Assembly (NCBI RefSeq): GCF_004343305.1
Contig: NZ_SMAF01000013.1
Location: 1 to 64,000 of the forward strand
Direction: 5' to 3'
DNA from: Pseudofulvimonas gallinarii
Lineage (GTDB): Bacteria > Pseudomonadota > Gammaproteobacteria > Xanthomonadales > UBA2363
DNA: 64,000 nucleotides
The position numbers and the translations under genes were made by a program. This document shows, piece by piece, positions 9,856 to 17,625 of this stretch. Positions within the stretch are counted from its first letter, which is position 1. Every line of letters starts with the position of its first letter. The notes beneath the pieces were generated by a model. The model worked only from the letters and a program-made list of their open reading frames with translations, had not been told where the DNA came from and made no database searches.

Positions 9856-9873
9856 GGACGCGGGTTCGATTCC
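9856..9873 (+). repeat. Third copy of the T-arm-like 18-mer
   Basis: ggacgcgggttcgattcc differs from the copy at 7810 by one base. The T-stem here can pair fully, but the following bases do not place a CCA correctly and no 5' tRNA half is found upstream. Confidence 0.6.
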
Positions 9874-9906
9874 TGCCGGCCGACCAGATCAGGAAAAACT
9901 CGAACC

Positions 9907-9926
9907 GCTGATTCCAGCGGCTTTTC
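9907..9926 (-). terminator. Hairpin downstream of the MFS gene
   Basis: A perfect 6-bp stem, ccgctg-attc-cagcgg, about 30 bp beyond the MFS stop. Read on the minus strand it leads into ttcgagttttt, so it is a plausible terminator for the transporter transcript. Confidence 0.45.
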
Positions 9927-9952
9927 TTCCAACGTGACTGGCCAACAATTGG

Positions 9953-11365
9953 TCACGTCCGGGCTTGGCCGGGCGTGGTTTGAGCAACATTTTCGGCCAT
10001 ATTGCCGAGCGGCAGAGGGGCGAACCTGTCCGCGCCTCCGCCAGCCGGTTGCCGCGCCAGGGCATGGCCGCGCACGACATCGACGCGGAACAGTTGCACC
10101 AGTCCGACGACGAAGAACAGCGCGGTGACCTGCAAGGCGATGCGGTGGTTGCCGCCGCTGAACCAGTTGACGAAGCCGTAGCTCAGCGGCCCCAGGATCA
10201 TCGCCACGCGCACCGCCAGGCCCCACAGGCCGAAGATTTCGCCTTCGCGTTCCGGCGGACACAGGTAGCCGACCAGTGCGCGACCCGCCGACTGCGAGGC
10301 GCCCAGGCTCAGTCCGGCGAAGTTGGCGGCGGTCCAGATCACCCAGCGCGCATCGGAGAGGAAAAACAGCAGGATCGCCAGCAGCCAGCCGACGAGCGTG
10401 ATGGCCAGCGTGCGGCGGTGGCCAAGGCGGTCCTGCACCAGTCCGAACACGAAGGCGCCGACGGCGGCGGTGACGTTCACCACCAGCACCAGGACGATAC
10501 TTTCCTGGGTGCTGAAACCCAGCGCCTGGGTGGTGAATACCGCCGCCAGGGTGATCACCGTCGCCACGCCGGACTGGTACCAGACGATGCAGATCAGGAA
10601 GCGGCGCAGGTCCGGCAGGTCGCGGCTGCTGGCGATGGAACTTTTCAGACCGGCCAGCGCGGTGGCAACCATGCCGGCGGTGGCCTGCCCGGTGGGCTGC
10701 GAGCGTTCGCGCAGCAGGGTCAGCGTCGGTACTGCCGACACTGCGAAGGCGATGGCGGTGATCAGCATGGTCTGGCGTATGGCCACGTCATCGGTCACGC
10801 CGCGGCCGGGTGCACCGAGGATCCACACCAGGCAGATGCCCAGCACCAGCAGTCCGCCGACATAGCCGAATGCCCAGCCGAAACCCGACAGGCGACCCAT
10901 CGACTCGTCGGCGGCCAACTCTGGCAGGAAGGCGGCGATGAGGCTTTCACCCAGGCTGTAGGCGAGATTGGACACCACGATCAGCACAAGGGCGAGCCAG
11001 ACATCGCCCGGCCCGCACAGCGCCAGCGCCGCCGTGCTGAGCACGCAGCCGATGGTGGTGATCCACAGCAGCTGCAGCTTGTTGGCGCGGCGGTCGGAAT
11101 ACGCACCCAGCACCGGCGCCGCGATGATCACCAGCGCGTACGACAGCGACAGCCCCAACGTCCAGGCCAGCGTGCCCCAGCTGGCATTGCCGGTGACCAC
11201 GGCGACGAAGTAGGCATTGAACACCGCGGTGATGACCACGGTGGTGTAGCCCGAGTTGGCGAAGTCGTAGCAGGCCCAGGCGAACAGCTCACGACGTCGT
11301 ACCGGTGGCACCTCCGGCCCATACTGCCTGCGCACGCCGCCTCCCTTCCCTGTCGCACTGTCCAT
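9953..11365 (-). CDS. MFS transporter, UMF1/Atg22-like
   Basis: Integral inner-membrane carrier of 470 residues with about 12 hydrophobic helices. The opening CYDFANSGYTTVVITAVFNAYF and the YSDRRANK loop are hallmarks of the UMF1 (vacuole effluxer Atg22-like) subfamily, whose bacterial substrates are mostly unknown. Residues after about 440 form a polar tail. It is transcribed away from the broken secreted gene at 11474 and nothing adjacent suggests a substrate. Confidence 0.85.
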   Translation of the reverse strand: MDSATGKGGGVRRQYGPEVPPVRRRELFAWACYDFANSGYTTVVITAVFNAYFVAVVTGNASWGTLAWTLGLSLSYALVIIAAPVLGAYSDRRANKLQLLWITTIGCVLSTAALALCGPGDVWLALVLIVVSNLAYSLGESLIAAFLPELAADESMGRLSGFGWAFGYVGGLLVLGICLVWILGAPGRGVTDDVAIRQTMLITAIAFAVSAVPTLTLLRERSQPTGQATAGMVATALAGLKSSIASSRDLPDLRRFLICIVWYQSGVATVITLAAVFTTQALGFSTQESIVLVLVVNVTAAVGAFVFGLVQDRLGHRRTLAITLVGWLLAILLFFLSDARWVIWTAANFAGLSLGASQSAGRALVGYLCPPEREGEIFGLWGLAVRVAMILGPLSYGFVNWFSGGNHRIALQVTALFFVVGLVQLFRVDVVRGHALARQPAGGGADRFAPLPLGNMAENVAQTTPGQART

Positions 11366-11473
11366 GCCGTCTAGCCTAACGCGCCGCCCGACGCAGGCGA
11401 AGCGCCCTGGTCACCTGGCCCCTGCTGCGTCCATTTGCCGTGTCCCGGTACAAGCCATCACTCCGGAGACACC

Positions 11474-12799
11474 ATGAACCTGGCCACCCGTCCGCTTCTC
11501 GCCGCCACCCTGGGGCTGGCCGCCGCGACCGCGCAGGCGCAGCCCTGGCAACTGCAGCAGCTGATCCTGCCCCCGTTCGAGACAGCACAGCAGATCAACG
11601 CCTAAGCCGGCTTCGGGCGCACGGTGGCGCTGTCGGGGGACTGGCTCGCCGTCGGCGTGCCCTTCTGGCACTGCTCCGGTGGCCCGCCGGGTGCCGTGCT
11701 CATGTACCGGCTCGGCACCGATCACCAGTACCGCCATGTGCAGACGCTGTGCAATGTCGGCCCGGGCACGTCGATCACCATCGACGGCGACAGCATGGTG
11801 GTCGGATGGAGCCATTATGACGCCACCCCGGGTGATGACCTGTACACGGGCCGGGTCAGCTTCCTGCGCTGGAACCCCGTCCTGCAGCACTGGGCGATCG
11901 CGGGTATCCGCGATGGCAGCGCCACGGGCCTGCTCGGCAGTTCGGTGGCGATGCGCAATGGCGTGGTGATCGCCGGCGAGTCCGGCTATGCCCAGGGCCA
12001 CGGGCGTATCCGCAGCTGGCGCTGGGCGGGAGCATTCGTCATTGAGGAAACACCGGTGCTGCCGCCGCAGGTCCCGTTCCCGATCCGCCCCGGCAACGAA
12101 CCGGAAGGCTTCGGCTCGCAGGTCGATCTCGACCTGCGTGGCTGCGTCGGCGACTGCATCGAGCCGCTGGATGCCCTGGTCACACTCGGGCGAAGTGGTG
12201 TGTACACCGCCGCCCGGACCTCCGCCGGCTGGGGCCCGCTCGCGCTGAAGAAGCCGCTGCGCGGAATGAAGACGGCGTTCTCCGACATCGCCATCAACGA
12301 CTCGCTGGTGGTAACCACCATGCAGATGTTCGGTGACGACCCGGACTCACCCTGCGCCACAGACATCTGGCGCACCGAGGTCCGCCTGCTGCAGCGTCTG
12401 CCCGGCAGCGAGAACCTGCGCGAGATCGGCATCCTCTGCCGCGACCAGATGCCGTTCGGCCCGGGCCCGCAGTTCGTCAACGAGGTCGAGCTGGACGACC
12501 GCGGACCGGTCTTCCACTTCAGCCTGCCCGACGAGCCGGCGCTCATGGAAGGCGTGGTCAGTACCTGGGCCATGGATGTACGCGGCCGTCCCGAACTCGT
12601 CGATGCACTGGTCGATCCGGACCTGGTCACCGTGCGCTGGGAGGAGACCGGATTCTTCGCCTACAACCCCGATTTCGCCGGTGACTATTTCGGCGACGGC
12701 CTGGCTATCGATGGCGACCGCATGGCCATCGGAGCGCCCATGCGCAACGCGCTGCTTTCGACACTGGGATCCGGCTACGTGGTCATCTACCGCCGCTGA
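11474..12799 (+). pseudogene. Secreted FG-GAP-like propeller protein interrupted by an in-frame stop
   Basis: ATG 11474 has a good ribosome site (ccggaga). It opens a signal peptide (MNLATRPLLAATLGLAAATAQAQ), then an in-frame TAA at 11603-11605, after 43 codons. The same frame then continues without a break to 12799. The rest has recurrent propeller-blade motifs of the type G-F-G-R-T-V-A-L-S-G-D-W-L-A-V-G-V-P and F-G-D-G-L-A-I-D-G-D-R-M-A-I-G-A-P. Restart at GTG 11624 would give an unexported 391-residue product. The options are a nonsense mutation, stop readthrough, or a one-base sequencing error (for example TAC to TAA). Confidence 0.8.
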
Positions 12800-12944
12800 G
12801 GCGGGGCGCACCACGCCGGCGGCCAGGCAGTGACGGCGTGGTCTGCCGCCGGGGACGGCGCCAAACGACCGGGACCTGCTCCACCGGCCATGGATGGCGC
12901 GCCGGCAGCCATCGCATCCGGCATCCGCCGCCGGTCACCGCCCA

Positions 12945-13505
12945 TCAATCTCCACGCAGCCACTTGATCATGTGTGGATAGGGCTCGACACCCTCTTGCC
13001 GCGCCGCCTCGCCAACGCGGGTCATGCCCGCCTGCGCGAGGCCGTGGGCGCCAGGATACACGCCCATCGAATAGGTCAGGATCAGCGCCTGCGACTTGCC
13101 GCGGTAGCCACCGGCATGGAACAGCACTGACGGCGACAGACCCAATGCCACCGTCGCCGCGTAGGCCCACGCGGTCGCTTCGACCTCGCCGGCGTGTGCC
13201 GCCGCGACCTGGCCGTCCACATCGTCAGTGAGGCGAGCGCGCTCGTTCGCCGGGGTGACCGCGACATGTCCGGCCTCGTGCAGCAGGTCCCCCGGCCAGC
13301 GCAGTTTCGCCAGGTCGACTACTAGCTCGCCCGTTTCGATGCGCAGCCCCGGCAGGAAGGCATCGTCCGATACGTCGCCTTCGCGGACCACGATCCCGAT
13401 GCTGCGCAGAAAGCCGATGATCGTTCGCGCCGGGGCGTCCGCGTCGGATTCTGGCGTGGTGTCGGTGTTTGCATCCTCGCCGACCGGAGATGCCTCGCGC
13501 GTCAT
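12945..13505 (-). CDS. Hypothetical protein with HEXXH zinc-protease-like motif
   Basis: The 186 residues carry L-L-H-E-A-G-H-V-A-V near the middle. An acidic segment (HAGEVEATAWAYAA) about 35 residues on could supply the third zinc ligand, as in ImmA/IrrE-like or other gluzincin folds. No signal peptide or membrane segment is seen. I start at ATG 13505 because it lies 22 bp after the upstream gene's stop; a longer frame to 13604 would overlap that gene. It is probably co-transcribed with the DUF4262 gene. Function unknown. Confidence 0.7.
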   Translation of the reverse strand: MTREASPVGEDANTDTTPESDADAPARTIIGFLRSIGIVVREGDVSDDAFLPGLRIETGELVVDLAKLRWPGDLLHEAGHVAVTPANERARLTDDVDGQVAAAHAGEVEATAWAYAATVALGLSPSVLFHAGGYRGKSQALILTYSMGVYPGAHGLAQAGMTRVGEAARQEGVEPYPHMIKWLRGD

Positions 13506-13527
13506 GGCGTGCCCCGCGTCCCGGCCA

Positions 13528-13998
13528 TCAGTCTGCGCCGTGCGGATCCACGGATTCGACAATGCGCACGGCCTCACGCGCCGCCGGCCCTTCGTAGCCG
13601 GCATCCCAGGCGAAGCGGTACTCGCGATCGGGGAGGAACATCACCAGTGCCGGGAACGGCTGGTCGTCGTAGTGGCGCATGGCGGTGCCCAGGTACTCGT
13701 CATACTGGTCGGCGCGCAACGGCTTGAACACGACCGGATAACCGCCGGTGAGAATGCTGTCGTCCTTGACGCCGGACTGCAATGTTCCGCCGTTTTGCAG
13801 GCGCTGGTGGCAGGCCATCAGCACGGCATGCGCGTGCGCTTCGGGCAGACCGAACACCAGCACTTCGGGCGCTCCGAAGGTGGCCCAGAACCCGATGGAG
13901 CAACTGAACGGATCTTCGTCGTCGCTGGATGCGGCGACATGGAGGCAATGCCAACCATGCATCTGGATGTGACTGGCGATCGTCTGTTCCTGGGTCAC
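13528..13998 (-). CDS. DUF4262 domain protein
   Basis: A soluble protein of 156 residues when started at GTG 13998 (ribosome site GGAAA just before). The DUF4262 signature is visible as PFSCSIGFWATFGAPEVLVFGLP followed by a conserved aspartate- and glycine-rich segment and FRFAWD-like C-terminus (EYRFAWDAGYEG). The family's biochemical role is not known. A longer frame to 14121 exists, but its extra N-terminus is Arg/His-rich and has no family resemblance. Confidence 0.75.
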   Translation of the reverse strand: MTQEQTIASHIQMHGWHCLHVAASSDDEDPFSCSIGFWATFGAPEVLVFGLPEAHAHAVLMACHQRLQNGGTLQSGVKDDSILTGGYPVVFKPLRADQYDEYLGTAMRHYDDQPFPALVMFLPDREYRFAWDAGYEGPAAREAVRIVESVDPHGAD

Positions 13999-14191
13999 GT
14001 CGTTTCCATCGCGATGAATGTGGCGTCGAGGATACAGGAGGTGCCCGCGCCCACACGCCACAGGAGCGCCGAGCAAGTACACCAGGGCGCCATAACCTCG
14101 CGCAACGTCACTATTTCGCATTTGACCGGCTGAAGCGCCGCCCCGCGGCTACAATCGTCGCCCCTGATTCGTTGCCCCTTGCGGAGCTTTC

Positions 14192-15451
14192 ATGTCTGTC
14201 CTGGCCGCCTCCCTGTCCGACCGTGTGGACGCCCTCGCCCAGCACTTCGCGTCGGCCAGTCCCTTCCCGCATGTTGTCATTCCCGACTTTCTTGACGAGG
14301 CCTTCTGCCAGTCGCTGCTCGCGGATTTCCCCGACTTCGAGAAGCGGCATGCGCTCAACGAGATGGGCGAGGTGGGTGGCAAGGCGGTGCGCATGGACGT
14401 GCGCGACATTTCCGACAGCTATCGGCAACTGGATGCCCTCATCCAGCGCGAGGAATTTCTGTCGCTGGTGTCCCGGATCACCGGCATTCCCGACCTGCTC
14501 TATGACCCCGACTACCTTGGCGGCGGCACCCACGAAAACGTCGATGGTCAGGGCCTGGATGTGCATGTCGACTTCAACTACCACCCGCGCACGCGTTGGC
14601 ACCGTCGCCTGAACCTGATCATCTACCTCAATCCCGACTGGCAAGCCGAATGGGGCGGTCAGCTGGAGCTGCATGCCGACCCGTGGAGCGACCGCGCGGA
14701 AGGAAAAGTCCAGGTGCCGCCGCTGTTCAACCAGTGCGTGATCTTCGAGACCAGCGAGCACTCCTGGCACGGTTTTCCGACCATCCATCTGCCGGAAAAC
14801 ACGCCGAACCTGTCGCGCAAGTCATTCGCCATCTATCTGTATACGCGCGAGCGGCCGGCCACGCAGACCGCGCCACCGCACGCCACCGTTTACGTCCCGC
14901 CGCTGATGCCCGATGGCTGGCAGGCCGGACGGACGCTCGACGACGCAGACCTGCGCGAACTGCGCAACCGCTTCGCCCGCCTGCGCGGACAACTCCGTTA
15001 TCTCTACGATCGCGAGCTGCGCTTCGGCGCACAGCTGAGCGAGCTGGAAGCTGCCCTTGACGAAGCCCGCCGCGGCCAGCGCCTGGACATCCAAGGCTTC
15101 GTCAGCCAGCCCGACGGCTGCACCGGCCTGTGGCCCGACGGCTGGGCCGGCGCCGCGCTCGCCACACGACTGGTGCCCACGCGCCCTGCCCGTTCGCTCC
15201 GGTTGCAACTGTGGGCGCCGCCGCAACTGGCGGGCAACCAGACGCTGCGCTTCGAACTGGACAAGCAGTCGCACGACTACACCTTGTCGCCAGGCGACGT
15301 CACCACGATCAACCTGCCGGTTGATGGACGCAGCGGCCGCGACAGCGATCTGCGCATCCACGCGGAACGGGTGTGGCAGCCGGCCGCAGCCGGCGATTCG
15401 TCGGATCAGCGTGAGCTGGCTTACAGGGTCGTATCGGTGGTCATCGAATAA
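14192..15451 (+). CDS. 2OG-Fe(II) oxygenase with unique C-terminal domain
   Basis: A probable 2-oxoglutarate- and iron-dependent hydroxylase of 419 residues. The metal triad is visible: H-V-D near residues 126-128 (GLDVHVDFNYHP) and a distal His near 193 (EHSWHGFP), with a downstream Arg (LSRKSFAIYLY) to bind 2-oxoglutarate. The double-stranded beta-helix occupies about 110-220. After a short helical linker (about 250-300) a C-terminal beta-rich domain (about 305-419) of unknown role follows. The fold resembles prolyl-hydroxylase-type oxygenases that act on proteins or peptides. It lies 72 bp before the isoaspartyl dipeptidase on the same strand. The substrate is unknown. Confidence 0.85.
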   Translation: MSVLAASLSDRVDALAQHFASASPFPHVVIPDFLDEAFCQSLLADFPDFEKRHALNEMGEVGGKAVRMDVRDISDSYRQLDALIQREEFLSLVSRITGIPDLLYDPDYLGGGTHENVDGQGLDVHVDFNYHPRTRWHRRLNLIIYLNPDWQAEWGGQLELHADPWSDRAEGKVQVPPLFNQCVIFETSEHSWHGFPTIHLPENTPNLSRKSFAIYLYTRERPATQTAPPHATVYVPPLMPDGWQAGRTLDDADLRELRNRFARLRGQLRYLYDRELRFGAQLSELEAALDEARRGQRLDIQGFVSQPDGCTGLWPDGWAGAALATRLVPTRPARSLRLQLWAPPQLAGNQTLRFELDKQSHDYTLSPGDVTTINLPVDGRSGRDSDLRIHAERVWQPAAAGDSSDQRELAYRVVSVVIE

Positions 15452-15523
15452 GCCGCGGCATATCCTGAGCGTGCGGGTGCGCGGATGCTTGACGGCGCCG
15501 CGCGCGCTCGCCACGCTGCCGCG

Positions 15524-16699
15524 ATGAAACCGATCCTGATCCGCAACGCCGACGTTTTCGCCCCCGAGCCGCTGGGTCGCCAGCATCTGTTGCTGGCCGG
15601 TGGTCGCATCATCTGGATGGGCAGCACCGATCTGGAACTGCCACCGGTGCTGGACGTGGACACGCTGGACCTGGGCGGTCGCCGGCTGATTCCCGGCCTG
15701 ATCGACGGGCACGTCCATGTCACCGGCGGTGGCGGTGAGGCCGGCTTCGCCAGCCGCGTGCCGGCGCCGAAGCTGTCGCGCTACACCCGGGCCGGCGTGA
15801 CTACCGTGGTCGGCCTGCTGGGCACCGATGATGTTTCGCGTGGACCTCGCGAGCTGGTGGCAACCGTCAACGCCTTGCGCGAGGAAGGACTCAACGCCTT
15901 CGCCTACGCGGGCGGCTACCACCTGCCACCGGTCACGCTGACCGGCGCGGTGCGCAGCGATCTGGTGTTCATCGATTGCCTGCTCGGCGTCGGCGAACTG
16001 GCGATCAGCGATCACCGCTCCAGTCAGCCGACCCTGGACGAGCTGCTGCGCATCGCCTCGGAATGCCATGTCGCCGGGCTGATGACCGGCAAGGCCGGCA
16101 TCCTGCACCTGCACCTGGGCGATGGTCCACGCGGCCTGGAGCTGGTACGTCGCGCATTGGACGAAACCGAATTGCCGGCGCGGGTGTTCAATCCCACCCA
16201 CGTCAACCGGCGCAAGGCGCTGTTCGCCGAAGCCATCGACCTGGCCCGCCGTGGCTGTCATGTCGACATCACCGCGTTCCCGGTCGAGGACGGCGAAGAC
16301 GCGTGGTCGGCCGAGGATGCGCTGATGCGCTACCTGGACAGCGGCGCGCCACCGAACCGGGTCACGATCAGCTCCGATGCCGGCGGCTGCCTGCCCTGTT
16401 TCGACGCCGAAGGCCGGGTCACCGGCATGGGCGTCGGCGAGTCCGGCGCGCTGCTGGAAAGCCTGCGTGCCCTGCTGGCGCGCGGCGTGGCCCTCGCTGA
16501 CGTGCTGCCGGCCTATACCCGCAACGCTGCCGACCTGCTGCGCCTTGGCGGCAAGGGCCGGATCGAGGCTGGTGCGGACGCCGATCTGGTCGTGCTGGAT
16601 GAGGCCGGCCATGCCTGCGACGTGATCATCGGCGGGCTGTTGCACCTGCGTGACGGACAGGTGGTTCGTCGTGGTATGTTCGAGCACGATTCAGGGTGA
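15524..16699 (+). CDS. iadA: Isoaspartyl dipeptidase (IadA-like)
   Basis: Metal-dependent amidohydrolase that splits beta-aspartyl dipeptides. In cyanophycin users it completes degradation by cleaving beta-Asp-Arg into Asp and Arg. The 391 residues have the H-x-H motif (GLIDGHVHVTGGGGEAG, near 62-70), the later His and Asp metal ligands (NPTHVNRR, ISSDAGG) and the C-terminal amidohydrolase composite-sheet segment. I start at ATG 15524 (MKPILIRNADVF). An upstream start at 15485 would add 13 non-family residues. Directly upstream of cyanophycinase and synthetase, so the context supports the role. Confidence 0.9.
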   Translation: MKPILIRNADVFAPEPLGRQHLLLAGGRIIWMGSTDLELPPVLDVDTLDLGGRRLIPGLIDGHVHVTGGGGEAGFASRVPAPKLSRYTRAGVTTVVGLLGTDDVSRGPRELVATVNALREEGLNAFAYAGGYHLPPVTLTGAVRSDLVFIDCLLGVGELAISDHRSSQPTLDELLRIASECHVAGLMTGKAGILHLHLGDGPRGLELVRRALDETELPARVFNPTHVNRRKALFAEAIDLARRGCHVDITAFPVEDGEDAWSAEDALMRYLDSGAPPNRVTISSDAGGCLPCFDAEGRVTGMGVGESGALLESLRALLARGVALADVLPAYTRNAADLLRLGGKGRIEAGADADLVVLDEAGHACDVIIGGLLHLRDGQVVRRGMFEHDSG

Positions 16700-16762
16700 A
16701 CAAAGGACACCCGGAACCGGCCCCGCCGGTTCGACAATGACATGTAATGAATGGAGCAGTGG

Positions 16763-17602
16763 ATGCCGAGCAAGGTAGCTGAGGGGCAGCAGCGCGGATG
16801 GATCGTTCCCATCGGCGGTGCTGAAGACAAGGAAGCCAATCCGAAAGTCCTCAAACGATTCCTGGATGTGTGCGGCGGCAGCGATGCCGACATCGTGGTG
16901 ATTCCCACGGCCAGCCGACTGGTCGAAACCGGCACGCAGTACGACCGGTTGTTTCGCCAGCTGGGCGCGCGCGACGTGGAGATCCTGGACTTCGATACCC
17001 GTCGCGACTGCGAGGAGGAAAACCGCCTCAAGCGCATCGAGCGGGCGACCGGCGTGTTCTTCACGGGCGGCAACCAGCTGCGGCTGTCGACCACGATCGG
17101 CGGCACGCCGGTGGCCAAGCTGATCCGCGTGCGCAACGCCCAGGGCATGACCGTGGGCGGAACCAGCGCCGGCGCCGGCATTCTCAGCGAGCACATGATC
17201 GCCTTCGGCCAGGAAGGTTCGTCGCCAACAGCGAGCAGCGTGCGCCTGGCGCCAGGCCTCGGACTGACCAACCGTTTCATCATCGACCAGCATTTCCGCC
17301 AGCGCGACCGCCTCGGCCGCCTGGTCGCGGCGATGGCCTACAACCCGTTCGCGGTCGGCATCGGCCTGGACGAGGACACCGCCGCCTTCATCGCGCCGGA
17401 CAACACGCTGGAAGTGGAAGGCTCCGGCGCGGTCACGGTGGTCGATGCCGGTGGCCTTCAGTTCTCGTCGATGGCGCAGGTGGCGGAGAACGAACCGGTG
17501 TGCCTGCTCGGCCTGACCGTGCACATCCTGACCGCCGGCGCCACCTTCAACCTGCACACCCGAAAGGCTTCCGCCGGCACCTTGAGCCCACGAAAGAGCT
17601 GA
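16763..17602 (+). CDS. cphB: Cyanophycinase
   Basis: Serine-type exopeptidase of the S51 family that releases beta-Asp-Arg dipeptides from cyanophycin. The catalytic nucleophile motif G-G-T-S-A-G-A-G lies near residue 135 and the N-terminal G-W-I-V-P-I-G-G-A-E-D is typical. Length 279 fits the family. I prefer ATG 16763 because GGAG lies about 6 nt before it; the ATG at 16751 has no visible ribosome site. The lack of a signal peptide implies a cytoplasmic enzyme acting on the host's own polymer. cphA follows 23 bp later. Confidence 0.95.
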   Translation: MPSKVAEGQQRGWIVPIGGAEDKEANPKVLKRFLDVCGGSDADIVVIPTASRLVETGTQYDRLFRQLGARDVEILDFDTRRDCEEENRLKRIERATGVFFTGGNQLRLSTTIGGTPVAKLIRVRNAQGMTVGGTSAGAGILSEHMIAFGQEGSSPTASSVRLAPGLGLTNRFIIDQHFRQRDRLGRLVAAMAYNPFAVGIGLDEDTAAFIAPDNTLEVEGSGAVTVVDAGGLQFSSMAQVAENEPVCLLGLTVHILTAGATFNLHTRKASAGTLSPRKS

Positions 17603-17625
17603 TCGAATCGAACAAGGACAGTCCC

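Larger units (their letters stand above)
9432..9952. other. Intergenic region with T-arm-like fragments, no gene seen
   Basis: No protein gene or complete tRNA can be folded here. It holds two T-arm-like 18-mers (9514-9531, 9856-9873), an 11-bp inverted repeat, and the near-repeated word aacggccat (about 9577 and 9795). It looks like accumulated debris at a recombination site. Confidence 0.5.

Noticed and set aside
9856-9890. Complete tRNA ending at 9886
   Set aside because: The T arm folds, but the CCA is one base out of place and no acceptor 5' strand, D arm or anticodon arm is found upstream.
9953-9970. MFS C-terminus extending past the hydrophobic core as a separate domain
   Set aside because: The final residues are a short polar tail without domain features.
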